From: a virus
Virus record (IMG/VR): IMGVR_UViG_3300035670_000417
Location: 1 to 44,395 of that record
Direction: 5' to 3' (one strand)
Length of the DNA: 44,395 bases
This document shows positions 22,496 through 30,462 of the stretch, in pieces; position 1 is the stretch's first letter, and each line of letters starts with the position of its first letter. The position numbers and the translations under genes were made by a program. Below the pieces are notes generated by a model. That model saw nothing but the letters and a program-made list of their open reading frames with translations, had not been told where the DNA came from and did no database searches.

Positions 22496-22559
22496 CCACA
22501 TTCTAGTGGTCGGCGGAAATCCGGCAGAGGATTCTAAAACCTGCATTAGGAGTCGCCCT

Positions 22560-22901
22560 ATGCTTTCCCCCATGCAGGCAAAGCGTTGCTACGCCGAGCC
22601 GCAAGCTGAAATCTATTATCGGATTGACGCTGTTCTCAACCATCTTCGCCAGCTCATAGAGGTCAAACAGCGTTTAATTCGCGACCTCGCTGGCATGAGT
22701 CCATCCGACAACTGCAACTGCCGCATGGATGGCTTGGCGGAAAAATTCTACTCGATCAGCGTTAAAGACGCGATGGTCGAAAAGCTTTGTGCTTACCCCG
22801 AGTGCTGGGATGAGTCAGTACAGCCTGACGAGTCCGAGCGGATTGAAATGCGATCCGAGATCGAGGACATCATACGTGAAATTTTTCGAGCAGCGATGTA
22901 G
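22560..22901 (+). CDS. Unknown early phage protein
   Basis: A 113-residue helical protein. ATG 22560 has AGGAG seven bases upstream; the frame is open to 22506 but without a ribosome site. Stretches: IYYRIDAVLNHLRQLIEVKQ (helix), CNCRMDGLAEKFYSIS, and an acidic C-terminal helix MRSEIEDIIREIFRAAM. Two Cys in CNC plus CAYPEC may bind metal. First gene of the early transcript after the repressor terminator. Confidence 0.55.
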   Translation: MLSPMQAKRCYAEPQAEIYYRIDAVLNHLRQLIEVKQRLIRDLAGMSPSDNCNCRMDGLAEKFYSISVKDAMVEKLCAYPECWDESVQPDESERIEMRSEIEDIIREIFRAAM

Positions 22902-22955
22902 CTGCTCATGCCGCCATGCCTGCAAGCGGGCGGCAAATACAAGGCTGGTCGTGAG

Positions 22956-22970
22956 GGGAGTTGGTAGCTC
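22956..22970 (+). repeat. 15-bp direct repeat, copy 2
   Basis: Second copy of GGGAGTTGGTAGCTC, between the first early gene and the following terminator. See the copy at 22106-22120. Confidence 0.6.
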
Positions 22971-22993
22971 ACCGAACGATTAGTGTGGGGTGA

Positions 22994-23026
22994 CTGGTCC
23001 AGGTGTGGGAGCCTGGGCCAGCTTTT
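22994..23026 (+). terminator. Terminator before the small lipoprotein gene
   Basis: Stem CTGGTCCAGG/CCTGGGCCAG (22994-23003 and 23012-23021; one mismatch), followed by CTTTT. Short T tract, so moderate strength. Confidence 0.65.
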
Positions 23027-23046
23027 AGAAACAACGAGGTCACACA

Positions 23047-23283
23047 ATGCGAATTTGTCTGCTAGTTGCGTTGATCGTTTCACTGGGCTGCGTCACTGAC
23101 GTGCCCGATTTTATGGTCGACGAGATGGTCGATTGTCCGTACTGCGAGGATGGCCGCATTGTACTAACGGAAGATTCGCCAGACGTGCGTGCTGGTCAAG
23201 CTGAGCCTGGGTCTTTTATTTGCTTTTCGTGTAAGGGCAAAGGTGAAATAAACATGAACTTTAAATACCCGGAGGATCAGTAA
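23047..23283 (+). CDS. Small lipoprotein-like protein with Cys pairs
   Basis: A 78-residue protein with a short lipoprotein-type signal (RICLLVALIVSLGC, lipobox Cys at 15) and then CPYCEDGRI and CFSCKGKGE, a zinc-binding arrangement like half a DnaJ repeat. Probably exported and lipid-anchored, possibly a superinfection or envelope factor (inference). GAGG lies seven bases before ATG. Its stop overlaps the next ATG (TAATG). Confidence 0.55.
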   Translation: MRICLLVALIVSLGCVTDVPDFMVDEMVDCPYCEDGRIVLTEDSPDVRAGQAEPGSFICFSCKGKGEINMNFKYPEDQ

Positions 23284-23426
23284 TGGGTTTGTTCGAAGCA
23301 ATCGCTGGCCTTTTCCTGCTCGCCATTTGTTTGGCAGCAGGCGTTTTAATCGAGTCTTTTATCACTCACGGAGGAGTTAAGCATGTTGGTAATCACACGG
23401 AAGGCGAACGAGACAATCGTCATTAA
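23283..23426 (+). CDS. Small single-pass membrane protein
   Basis: A 47-residue protein: GLFEAIAGLFLLAICLAAGVL forms one transmembrane segment, followed by a His/Glu/Arg-rich tail. A strong GGAGG site lies in front and the start overlaps the previous stop. The last 44 bases overlap the csrA start. Small size means it can be missed by automatic callers. Confidence 0.6.
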   Translation: MGLFEAIAGLFLLAICLAAGVLIESFITHGGVKHVGNHTEGERDNRH

Positions 23427-23580
23427 CGGTGGAAGTCCAGACGAGATTGTCGTCAAAATTCTTGGCCACAAGTGCGGCCAAATTCGGCTTGGTATCGACG
23501 CACCAAAAACGATGCCGGTCCATCGCGGTGAGGTCCAGGCACTAATCGAAAGGAGACAGCGTAGTGTTGATTCGAAGTAA
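23383..23580 (+). CDS. csrA: CsrA-family RNA-binding translational regulator
   Basis: A 65-residue CsrA homologue. The family pattern is clear: MLVITRKANETIVIN (strand 1-2), VVKILGHKCGQIRLGIDAP (strands 3-4), then VHRGEVQALIERR (C-terminal helix with the VHR motif). CsrA binds GGA in mRNA leaders and blocks or stabilises translation. A phage copy can remodel host or phage translation. GGAGGAG precedes ATG. The next gene overlaps its end. Confidence 0.9.
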   Translation: MLVITRKANETIVINGGSPDEIVVKILGHKCGQIRLGIDAPKTMPVHRGEVQALIERRQRSVDSK

Positions 23581-23785
23581 AACCTGTGGCTGCGGCCAGC
23601 AGCTTGCCGAAGAGTCTAACTACTACATCGGAATAGAGCGGGTTTGTAGCAGATGTTACATGGACTATCGCTATCAGGTTGAGGTTGAAGGCGAGCCAGA
23701 TAGCGGTGGCGTACTGGGCTGGATGATGGTGATTAGCGGCGTGTTTTGGGTGGTGGTGGCGTTTTTGATTTGGGAGCTGTCGTGA
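23564..23785 (+). CDS. Small membrane protein with zinc ribbon
   Basis: A 73-residue protein starting at GTG 23564 (GGAG eight bases upstream). CGCGQQL and CSRCYMDY give a Cys4 zinc site facing one side, and GWMMVISGVFWVVVAFLIWEL is a C-terminal transmembrane helix. Function unknown. Overlaps both neighbours (csrA and the GTGA of the next gene). Confidence 0.6.
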   Translation: MLIRSKTCGCGQQLAEESNYYIGIERVCSRCYMDYRYQVEVEGEPDSGGVLGWMMVISGVFWVVVAFLIWELS

Positions 23786-24042
23786 GGTCGCTAACGATCC
23801 AAATACCTGATGAGCTATACGACAGGCTGCAACTAGACGCTAAGCGGCGAAAGCTCCCAGTAGAAAAGCTGGCAAGTTTGCGGCTGTGGTTAGAGGATTT
23901 CGATAGGAGGAATGATTGTGGCTTTCAATCCCGAACGCGGGCGGATGCTGATAGAAGCAAAGGGTACGTACCATCAATCGAAGATGATCGACGCTATGGA
24001 CGTGATTGCGTTTCTAACCGCGAACAGGGAACACGCGGATAG
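23782..24042 (+). CDS. Ribbon-helix-helix-like small protein
   Basis: An 86-residue frame from GTG 23782 (GTGA overlap with the previous stop). The N-terminal 45 residues (RSLTIQIPDELYDRLQLDAK, then LPVEKLASLRLWLEDF) fit CopG/Arc-type ribbon-helix-helix proteins. The C-terminal 40 residues overlap the next gene and are low in pattern, so the functional domain is probably only the first half. Confidence 0.5.
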   Translation: MRSLTIQIPDELYDRLQLDAKRRKLPVEKLASLRLWLEDFDRRNDCGFQSRTRADADRSKGYVPSIEDDRRYGRDCVSNREQGTRG

Positions 24043-24313
24043 GTTTGGTTGTTGTCCAGGTGGCTGCGAAAAGCAGCTAGTGAGACACGAAATACACGGG
24101 CATGCAGTGTGCCCTATGACATACGAGCGATGCGATAAGCAGGCTCTTTATTTGGTCCTTAACCACCTCGGAGTTATTAATGGCAACGGCAACAAAAACG
24201 GAAATGATTCGGTCGGATGTGATAGTACCAGAATCAGATATGGCAGCTATGATTGCGCTCGACAAGACGAGCCAAGCATGCAGCAAGCAACTGCTAGCAG
24301 CGGCAGGCAATGA
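23918..24313 (+). CDS. Unknown small Cys-containing protein
   Basis: About 131 residues from GTG 23918, chosen since AGGAGG ends seven bases before it (ATG 23912 is too close). Body: MLIEAKGTYHQSKMIDAMD, a helix, and CCPGGCEKQLVRHEIHG with Cys/His that may bind zinc. The last 45 residues overlap the next gene and look like read-through of another frame. Family unknown. Confidence 0.45.
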   Translation: MAFNPERGRMLIEAKGTYHQSKMIDAMDVIAFLTANREHADRFGCCPGGCEKQLVRHEIHGHAVCPMTYERCDKQALYLVLNHLGVINGNGNKNGNDSVGCDSTRIRYGSYDCARQDEPSMQQATASSGRQ

Positions 24314-24917
24314 GGCCGTCAAGGCGTTGATTGTCGCTCGTGCCGTAAAGCAGTTTAAGGGTCTGCTGTCCGATACGGTCATGGCCGACATCATGGAATT
24401 GCAGAATAGCCCGCTCGGGTTCAAGACGGACAAGGCCAGAGACGGCGGTTATCCGGTGGCCGTTGTGAGAGATTGTGTTGTGCAGGCTTTCATGCGTGGC
24501 CTGCGAGTAACTGGCAATGAAATCAACATCATTGCGGGAAACCTTTACGTTACGAAGGAAGGCTTCGAGCGTCTCCTGTCTGAGCTGCCTGGACTCACGA
24601 ATCTAAAGATTCAAATCGGCGTCCCGTCCACGTCGGAAGGCGGCGCACTTGTGCCAGCTCGGGCCGAGTGGCTGATGGATGGCATCAAGGATTCTATCAC
24701 TTGGGAGCGGGAGGACACCGCAGACTATCGCATTCCGATTCGCGTCAACTCGGCAATGGGAATTGACGCAATTGTCGGCAAGGCCAAGTCGAAGGTTTTA
24801 CGCAATATCTATGCACGAATCAGCGGCACTCGATTGCTTGCGGATGGCGATGACGGCGATGAAATAGCGGATGTCGAAAAGCATGTCACCGTCAGTGGCG
24901 AGCTGTTCGATAAGTGA
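24180..24917 (+). CDS. Unknown early protein, possibly recombination-related
   Basis: A 245-residue protein with a good CGGAG site before ATG 24180. Alternating helix and strand: GNEAVKALIVARAVKQFKGL, GNEINIIAGNLYVTKEGFER, ARAEWLMDGIKDSITWE, then IPIRVNSAMGIDAIVGKAKS and KVLRNIYARISGT. The sequence pattern recurs in phage early regions before methyltransferase, helicase and resolvase genes. A single-strand annealing role (RecT or Sak-like) is possible but I cannot confirm it; no classical motif is present. Confidence 0.45.
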   Translation: MATATKTEMIRSDVIVPESDMAAMIALDKTSQACSKQLLAAAGNEAVKALIVARAVKQFKGLLSDTVMADIMELQNSPLGFKTDKARDGGYPVAVVRDCVVQAFMRGLRVTGNEINIIAGNLYVTKEGFERLLSELPGLTNLKIQIGVPSTSEGGALVPARAEWLMDGIKDSITWEREDTADYRIPIRVNSAMGIDAIVGKAKSKVLRNIYARISGTRLLADGDDGDEIADVEKHVTVSGELFDK

Positions 24918-25102
24918 GGTTTTGCATTGTCTACCGCCGTGCTATGTGCCACTGCTTAAGCCGAATGATTGAGCACATTTACGAGGACGAGAAATGCCGG
25001 TTTCGCTGTGTGTGCTGTGGCACAGCCATCGAACGGCAAACTGTTGTTAGCGAGGAAGAATCAGAGCACATGGATAGGAGTCAAGGTAATGCTAGACGTT
25101 GA
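24914..25102 (+). CDS. Small zinc-finger-like protein
   Basis: A 62-residue frame from GTG 24914 overlapping the previous stop. Residues 11-42 hold MCHC and CRFRCVCCGTAI, so a zinc knuckle is plausible. No convincing ribosome site, and the end overlaps the methyltransferase start by 14 bases. Real but uncertain; could begin at ATG 24944. Confidence 0.35.
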   Translation: MRFCIVYRRAMCHCLSRMIEHIYEDEKCRFRCVCCGTAIERQTVVSEEESEHMDRSQGNARR

Positions 25103-25961
25103 CAGTTGGCATATTCATCACGGGGACTGCATCGAGCATATGGCGACATTACCAGACGCTTGTTTCGATATGTCGATCTATTCTCCTCCATTTCCTTCAA
25201 TGTATGCGTACACCGACGAAACATATGACATCGGAAACAGTGAGGACTTTCGCGGTGATGCCAAGTTGCATTTGTCGTTCTTCTTTTATCAGATAGCCAG
25301 GCTTATCAAGCCAGGTAGGGTGATGGTGGTGCATTGCATGCAGATACCGCGAATGAAGCGATGCGGCGAAGTCGGACTGCATGACTTTCGCGGGCTGCTG
25401 ATAAGACTTGGTGAGCGTGCGGGGCTCGTCTACGAATACGACTGGGCTGTCAGGAAGAACCCGCAAGCGCAAGCGATCAGGACGAGAAGCCGAGAACTGC
25501 AGTTTGTGGGACTAGAGAGCGACCGAGCTAAAACGCGGGGATGCCTGCACGATTACCTGATTAAATTTAGAGCACCAGGTGATAACGCTACGCCGATTAA
25601 CGCCAAAAACGAGATCAGCAGAAATGACTGGATTAAGTGGGCCGAGGGCACATGGGACGACATCAAAGAAACGGACACTCTCAACATCAAGGAAGGTCGA
25701 GGGGTCGACGACACTAAGCACATCTGCCCTTTGCAGCTCGGAGTCATTCGTCGAATCGTAAAGCTGTTCTCTAATCCTGGTGAGTTGGTCTTTAGTCCGT
25801 TCACTGGGATTGGTTCTGAAGGATATGTGGCAGTTAAGGAAGGTCGACGATTTTACGGCTGCGAAATTAAGCAGGAGTATTACGACGCAGCATGTAGAAA
25901 TCTCGAGCGTGCCGAAGTCGTGGATGCTCAGCAGTACAGTTTGTTCGGCGAGGTCGTTTGA
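25089..25961 (+). CDS. DNA N4-cytosine/N6-adenine methyltransferase (beta type)
   Basis: A 290-residue amino-methyltransferase. The catalytic motif IV comes first (DMSIYSPPFPSMY, near residue 30), the SAM-binding motif I last (VFSPFTGIGSEGYVA, near 238), and EIKQEYYDAACRN follows: the order of beta-class enzymes such as those methylating N4-cytosine or N6-adenine. SPPF hints at N4-cytosine. ATG 25089 has AGGAG eight bases upstream; a longer open frame reaches 24969. No restriction endonuclease is adjacent, so an anti-restriction or regulatory role is likely. It is a second, chromosomally typical phage methylase beside the cassette enzyme. Confidence 0.85.
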   Translation: MLDVDSWHIHHGDCIEHMATLPDACFDMSIYSPPFPSMYAYTDETYDIGNSEDFRGDAKLHLSFFFYQIARLIKPGRVMVVHCMQIPRMKRCGEVGLHDFRGLLIRLGERAGLVYEYDWAVRKNPQAQAIRTRSRELQFVGLESDRAKTRGCLHDYLIKFRAPGDNATPINAKNEISRNDWIKWAEGTWDDIKETDTLNIKEGRGVDDTKHICPLQLGVIRRIVKLFSNPGELVFSPFTGIGSEGYVAVKEGRRFYGCEIKQEYYDAACRNLERAEVVDAQQYSLFGEVV

Positions 25962-26206
25962 TGCAAAAGTATCCAGTGATTATCGATGACTACATGGCAG
26001 GTAAAACGAACGAAACAGTATCGCTTTACGATTTGAGATGTTTTGTTGGCATGCTGCAAACGGGCGAATGTACATTGCAGAATTTTGCCGATGCAGGAGT
26101 TGATTTATTGGCCATATGCAAACGGTATGGCAGTGCGAATTGCTGGACCGGAACGAGCGGTAAGATCGCTAGTGAACTTTTAGAGATGATTAAAAAATGC
26201 AAATGA
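25961..26206 (+). CDS. Unknown small protein between methylase and helicase
   Basis: An 81-residue protein with ATG 25961 overlapping the methylase stop (TGATG). Pattern: VIIDDYMAGKTNETVSLYDL, LRCFVGMLQTGECTLQNF, then a helical tail. Overlaps the helicase start by ten bases. The tight overlaps imply coupled expression with both enzymes. No family recognised. Confidence 0.5.
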   Translation: MQKYPVIIDDYMAGKTNETVSLYDLRCFVGMLQTGECTLQNFADAGVDLLAICKRYGSANCWTGTSGKIASELLEMIKKCK

Positions 26207-27762
26207 CACTGAATCCAAGATCGCTCGAAAGCTACCAGAAATTCTTGGCTATTAAGCAGCTACCCAGCTACAAAATACGCGGCAAGGTGGCGACATTTCC
26301 CGACGAGTACGGCATCAAGCTAGGCGTTGCAGCGTCTGTGAGCACTTCGTCATATAAGCCAGAGTCGTTTTTATTTGACTACCAAGCCGCCATTACAGAA
26401 ATGGCAATCAGAAAGCGCAAGTTTGCCATATTCGCCGATTGTGGATTGGGTAAGTCGCTGATGCTGCTGAGCTATGCCAGATACGTCCAGCAGCAGATTG
26501 GAAATAAGCGAGTGCTGATTATTACTCCGCCTATGGTAGTGCGTCAGCTTGCTGGCGAGGCTGCTAGATTTTGGGGTGATGATTTGCAGGTAGAGACAGT
26601 GCGAGCATCTGGACTGCAAGAGTGGCTGCATGGCACAGGATCGGCGATTGGCATAACGAATTACGAAGCACTGAAGCAAGAGACTCAGCAGGCCAATCTT
26701 GGAGCGTTGATACTCGATGAGTCATCGATTCTTAAAAGCCAGTATGGCAACTATGCTGGAATCTGCATCGAACTAGGTCGAGGGCTGGACTGGAAGCTAT
26801 GCTTGACCGGAACACCTGCGCCAAACGACCGAATCGAGTATGCCAATCATGGCGTATTCTTGGACCGCTTTCCGACGATCAATAGTTTTCTAGCGACGTT
26901 CTTTATAAACCGTGGGCAAACTCAAGAGCGATGGGCACTAAAGCCGCATGCACTCAGGCCATTTTATCGAGCGTTGTCGGACTGGTGCATTTTCCTGACT
27001 GATCCTTCTGTATATGGCTGGAAAGATAATTGCGGAACGATACCACCAATCAATGTCCACATCGAGCATGTGCCACTCACAGATGATCAGAGGAAGTGGG
27101 TCAACACGCACTTACGTTCGCTGGTAGCCACGCGAGCTGGAGGTATTCAGTCGCGTGGTGCATATGGTCAAGTCGCTAAGGGCAACTGGAAAGGGCAAGC
27201 TTTTGAATCCGCAAAGCCTGCGTACATCAAATCTATGGTAGATCGGTGGCCAGACGAGTCTACTCTCATTTGGTGCTTGTATGACGAGGAGCAAGACGGA
27301 CTGCATGCTGTAGTTGGCGGCGAGAGCCTGAGCGGCAAGACACCGACTTCGAAGCGTGTAGAAGCTGTTGATAGGTTCAAGGCAATGGAGTCTCGAATCC
27401 TAATTAGCAAGCCAAAAATACTAGGCTTCGGTCTTAATTTGCAGGTAGCAACTCGCCAGATATTTAGCGGTTTGCAAGATAGCTATGAGTCGTATTACCA
27501 ATGCGTAAAGCGTTCAAATCGCATCGGATCAACACGGCCTCTCAATGTGCATATTCCAGTGACCGAACTGGAGGAACCAATGATTGAGACGGTGCTCGCA
27601 AAAGCTAGTCGCGTCGAAGCAGACTCGCGAGAGCAAGAGGCATTATTCAAAGAATTAGCAGAGGGCTTTAATTATGCAAATGAGCCTATTCGATTCGAAC
27701 AATATTGTTCGCCAGAGCGATCCAGTCACGAGCCACCAAGCAGCGGAAGTGATCGAACCTAA
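26197..27762 (+). CDS. SNF2-type superfamily 2 helicase
   Basis: A 521-residue helicase/translocase. Motif Q-like FLFDYQAAITEMAIR (near 60), Walker A FADCGLGKSLMLL (near 82), motif Ia VLIITPPMVVRQL, DExx variant LILDESS (near 173), motif III CLTGTPAPNDRIEY (near 205), then C-terminal domain with KILGFGLNLQVA (motif V, near 410) and YYQCVKRSNRIGSTR (motif VI, near 435). DNA remodelling in replication, recombination or packaging is expected. Phage versions often follow a methylase gene, as here. Confidence 0.85.
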   Translation: MQMTLNPRSLESYQKFLAIKQLPSYKIRGKVATFPDEYGIKLGVAASVSTSSYKPESFLFDYQAAITEMAIRKRKFAIFADCGLGKSLMLLSYARYVQQQIGNKRVLIITPPMVVRQLAGEAARFWGDDLQVETVRASGLQEWLHGTGSAIGITNYEALKQETQQANLGALILDESSILKSQYGNYAGICIELGRGLDWKLCLTGTPAPNDRIEYANHGVFLDRFPTINSFLATFFINRGQTQERWALKPHALRPFYRALSDWCIFLTDPSVYGWKDNCGTIPPINVHIEHVPLTDDQRKWVNTHLRSLVATRAGGIQSRGAYGQVAKGNWKGQAFESAKPAYIKSMVDRWPDESTLIWCLYDEEQDGLHAVVGGESLSGKTPTSKRVEAVDRFKAMESRILISKPKILGFGLNLQVATRQIFSGLQDSYESYYQCVKRSNRIGSTRPLNVHIPVTELEEPMIETVLAKASRVEADSREQEALFKELAEGFNYANEPIRFEQYCSPERSSHEPPSSGSDRT

Positions 27763-27961
27763 GCTGCGAGGACTGCGGGCTAAGTTTGTGGAACGCCTGC
27801 AAGCAATCGGCAGGCCAGCAACGGCTAACGAGATCGCGGACGGCAACGAGTCGCTGAGGAAGCGGGCTAAGGAATGTCTCACGCTCGGGCTTGTGATTGA
27901 GTGTGGGACGAAACGATGTGAGAAAACGGGAATGGTGGCAACGTGCTATTGGGTTGTATGA
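27674..27961 (+). CDS. Winged-helix-like small phage protein
   Basis: A 95-residue protein. The opening MQMSLFDSNN with RQSDPVTSHQAAE is a widely shared phage signature, and the rest (LRAKFVERLQAIGRPATANE, LRKRAKECLTLGLVIECG) reads as a winged helix. The gene overlaps the helicase 3' end by 89 bases in another frame. A DNA-binding regulatory role is likely. Confidence 0.65.
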   Translation: MQMSLFDSNNIVRQSDPVTSHQAAEVIEPKLRGLRAKFVERLQAIGRPATANEIADGNESLRKRAKECLTLGLVIECGTKRCEKTGMVATCYWVV

Positions 27962-27981
27962 AGAGTCCCAGGGCGCGGTGC

Positions 27982-28008
27982 GACGGCGCGTAATCCGTCT
28001 GCGTTTTT
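27982..28008 (+). terminator. Possible terminator in the gap before the ParB-like gene
   Basis: Short stem GACGG/CCGTC (27982-27986 and 27995-27999), then TGCG and five T. Weak stem, so modest confidence. The remaining gap to 28099 shows an AGGAG ribosome site before the next gene and nothing else I can name. Confidence 0.4.
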
Positions 28009-28099
28009 CGAACAATACATCGCTTTGTGGTGCGGCGATTTCCAAATGGCTCACATAAACTGACGCGGCTACTGTCCGCATTTTTAGGAGTGACGATAG

Positions 28100-29104
28100 A
28101 TGTCAAAGACAACATGTGAAAGTCGGTTAGATAATACGCTACAACTTGAATGGAGAGAGGACCGAGAGGCCGAAATGGTTTTGCAACTCGTCGGTCTAAC
28201 ATGGAACGTAATCACGATTTCTTTGGCTGAAATAGATTGGGAAGTCAGTGCAAATAACTGCGCGAGAATGCGTAACCCACTCAACACGGAAAAAATAGAC
28301 GAATACAGAGCTTCTATGGCTGCGGGAGATGTGTTTCCTATGCCGGTGGTTGAGGTGCTTGGTGCCGGAAAGTACGTGATATTGGGCGGCAATCAAAGAT
28401 GCAATGCGCTCAAGCAGTTATCTGGTTGCAACGCGGAAGTCGTTGTTTATTGTGTAAAGCCACTGATAAGTGCTGAAAGAGAAGCTGTGATTCGGTCTTT
28501 GAACGCTAGGCACGGATGGGGAACTGAAAAGTCAGAACGCCTAGAGCACGCTGTCTATTTAGTCCGCGAATGCGGGATGCTTGCCGATGACGCTGCCAGG
28601 TTGATGACGGTATCGGCGACTAGCATATTCCATCACATTCGTGCGGAAAACGCAAGAATGGAACTGTCGCGTAAAGGCATTGATGCGAACAAGATGCCGC
28701 TCGGTATTTTGGACATTCTTTCAAGGTTCAACGACGAGAATCTACAAACTGAAGTCGCTAAGTTAGTCGAGAAATTTGGGCCGACGATTGAACAAACACG
28801 CATGGCTGCCGCAGCAATTGAAAAGGAACGATCTCCAGCCGGTCGGCATAAAGCTCTAAAGGAATGGTCTTCTGAGATGTCGTCGCTTACACCTCCGAAA
28901 AAAAGCAAAACAGTCAGCAGGCCACGCCGCGAAAAATTCATGAAGTTCCTTGAAACGTTTTCGACGTTTTTGGATCGAGGAAACGACGGTACCGGCTTCT
29001 CATCAATGGATGAACTGCAATGCAGCGATGCCAAAGACGGCGATAAAGTTAGGATGTTGTGCAAAAAGATTATTGCTCGTTTGCAAGTAATCGGAGGTTT
29101 TTGA
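28100..29104 (+). CDS. ParB-like nuclease-domain protein
   Basis: A 334-residue protein. Residues about 55-125 match the ParB/Srx fold: NPLNTEKIDEYRASMAAGD, VFPMPVVEVLGAGKYVILGG, GNQRCNALKQL. A helix-turn-helix region follows (RLEHAVYLVRECGMLADDAA and TVSATSIFHHIRAENARME). Such phage proteins act in DNA binding, partition or nicking. AGGAG lies before ATG. Role in prophage maintenance or replication control is inferred. Confidence 0.75.
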   Translation: MSKTTCESRLDNTLQLEWREDREAEMVLQLVGLTWNVITISLAEIDWEVSANNCARMRNPLNTEKIDEYRASMAAGDVFPMPVVEVLGAGKYVILGGNQRCNALKQLSGCNAEVVVYCVKPLISAEREAVIRSLNARHGWGTEKSERLEHAVYLVRECGMLADDAARLMTVSATSIFHHIRAENARMELSRKGIDANKMPLGILDILSRFNDENLQTEVAKLVEKFGPTIEQTRMAAAAIEKERSPAGRHKALKEWSSEMSSLTPPKKSKTVSRPRREKFMKFLETFSTFLDRGNDGTGFSSMDELQCSDAKDGDKVRMLCKKIIARLQVIGGF

Positions 29105-29373
29105 TGGCTCACATAACAAGTAAAGGTCTTAGGCAACAGGTATACGATGCTTTGGATTTTGAAAAGTGGCAAACGAGTAGCATCATAGCCGGTCAGTTGG
29201 TTTTTAGGCCAGAAACATTAGTGAGGGTTTCATTTCAAGCACGCAGACAAACTCACGATTCTGGATCGAGAACACACTTAGTGTGTCGCGAGTTATACGG
29301 TTTGCTGACTGCAAAGCGTATAGAACGCCGAAAAAACGCCGATGGTTTATGGGAGTACAGGAAAATAAGTTGA
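29104..29373 (+). CDS. Small winged-helix-like protein
   Basis: An 89-residue protein starting at ATG 29104 (TGATG overlap with the previous stop). GLRQQVYDALDFEKWQTSSI and HLVCRELYGLLTAKRIERRK followed by a beta hairpin suggest a winged helix. A DNA-binding role is inferred. No known family name assigned. Confidence 0.5.
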   Translation: MAHITSKGLRQQVYDALDFEKWQTSSIIAGQLVFRPETLVRVSFQARRQTHDSGSRTHLVCRELYGLLTAKRIERRKNADGLWEYRKIS

Positions 29374-29405
29374 GGTATTGAAGCCCGAGCAATGGAGGGC
29401 TAATC

Positions 29406-30287
29406 ATGGCAGGCGATTGGATCAAGATGCGAACAAACCTCGATAGCGATGTGCGCGTTATCGAGCTTTCCGAACTTCTGCAGATACCCGAACTACACGT
29501 AGTTGGGTGCCTGTGGAAACTATGGTCGTGGGCCGATATGCACACCCATGACGGTAACGCAATTCGCGTTACACATGTAACGCTAGATAAGTTCACAGGC
29601 GTTACAGGTTTCGCTGATGCACTCCGCAAAGTCGGCTGGTTGGAAGGCCGGGACACCGCCCTTACTTTCCCCCGATTCGCTGAGCACAACGGTCAAACTG
29701 CCAAAAAACGTGCTGAAACCAAAGAAAGAGTGGCAAAACACCGCTCAGCCGTTGGTGCAAATGTGAACGAAAAATGTAACGCAGATGTAACACAAAAAGC
29801 GTTACCAGAGAAGAGAAGAGAAGAGAAGAAAGATATAGAAGTAACTAACGTTACTTCTTCTGTCGTTGCTGAAGCACCGCCAGTCGAAAGTTCTGGTTTA
29901 GTTTTCGCAATGCAGGCAGGAACGTGGGACATGCCAGCCAAGCATCTCGCTGAGTATGTGGCAACGTATCGGTTCGACGCAAAGTCGGAGCTTCTGAAGG
30001 CTGCACTGTGGTTACGCGACAACAAGGAGCGTAGACCAAGGACGGCTACTGGCGTAAAGAAGTTTCTAACTAGGTGGCTAAACAGGCAGGACGGTGCAAC
30101 TCAGCCGGCACGGGCCGAGTACAAGCCACCATCCCAGCGGAAGAAAGACCCGGAGATCGAGTTTAATTGCCAAATCGGTTCTATGAGGAAAGTCGCTCGT
30201 GAACAGAACTGGCCAGACGACAAGATCCGCCACGCTACCGAAGTCATCCGCAAGCGAGTCTTTGGCGAGGAGCCTGCTCATGCCTAA
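29406..30287 (+). CDS. Phage replication organiser (O / DnaD-like) protein
   Basis: A 293-residue protein. The N-terminal WIKMRTNLDSDVRVIELSEL and VVGCLWKLWSWADMHTHDG patterns match the replication-organiser wing domain of phage and DnaT/DnaD-like proteins that load helicase at the origin. A disordered Lys/Glu middle (EKRREEKKDIE) precedes a C-terminal helical domain (FLTRWLNRQDG). ATGGAGGG lies before the start. The origin is commonly inside such genes, but I see no clear iterons. Confidence 0.65.
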   Translation: MAGDWIKMRTNLDSDVRVIELSELLQIPELHVVGCLWKLWSWADMHTHDGNAIRVTHVTLDKFTGVTGFADALRKVGWLEGRDTALTFPRFAEHNGQTAKKRAETKERVAKHRSAVGANVNEKCNADVTQKALPEKRREEKKDIEVTNVTSSVVAEAPPVESSGLVFAMQAGTWDMPAKHLAEYVATYRFDAKSELLKAALWLRDNKERRPRTATGVKKFLTRWLNRQDGATQPARAEYKPPSQRKKDPEIEFNCQIGSMRKVAREQNWPDDKIRHATEVIRKRVFGEEPAHA

Positions 30288-30462
30288 CGACGCCTACACC
30301 GACTGGCTGCATAATCGGATACGAGCATTGCGTGTACGGCAGCAGGAGACGAGACCGCAGAAGCATCGAGAGACACTGATAAAGCATTTAGAAGACTGTT
30401 TGAAAAAGTATCGGGAACTACACGAACGGAGTAATCATGGCGAGCAAGCTCGAGGTCGGTGA
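30280..30462 (+). CDS. Small helical protein
   Basis: A 60-residue basic helical protein from ATG 30280 inside the end of the replication gene (GGAGCC upstream). Single helix pattern RIRALRVRQQETRPQKHRET then LIKHLEDCLKKYRELHE. Overlaps the following gene by 26 bases. May be a replication accessory; family unknown. Confidence 0.5.
   Translation: MPNDAYTDWLHNRIRALRVRQQETRPQKHRETLIKHLEDCLKKYRELHERSNHGEQARGR

Noticed and set aside
24180-24917. Firm assignment as RecT or Erf annealing protein
   Set aside because: Gene context is suggestive but I cannot see a diagnostic motif, so only a tentative remark is kept.
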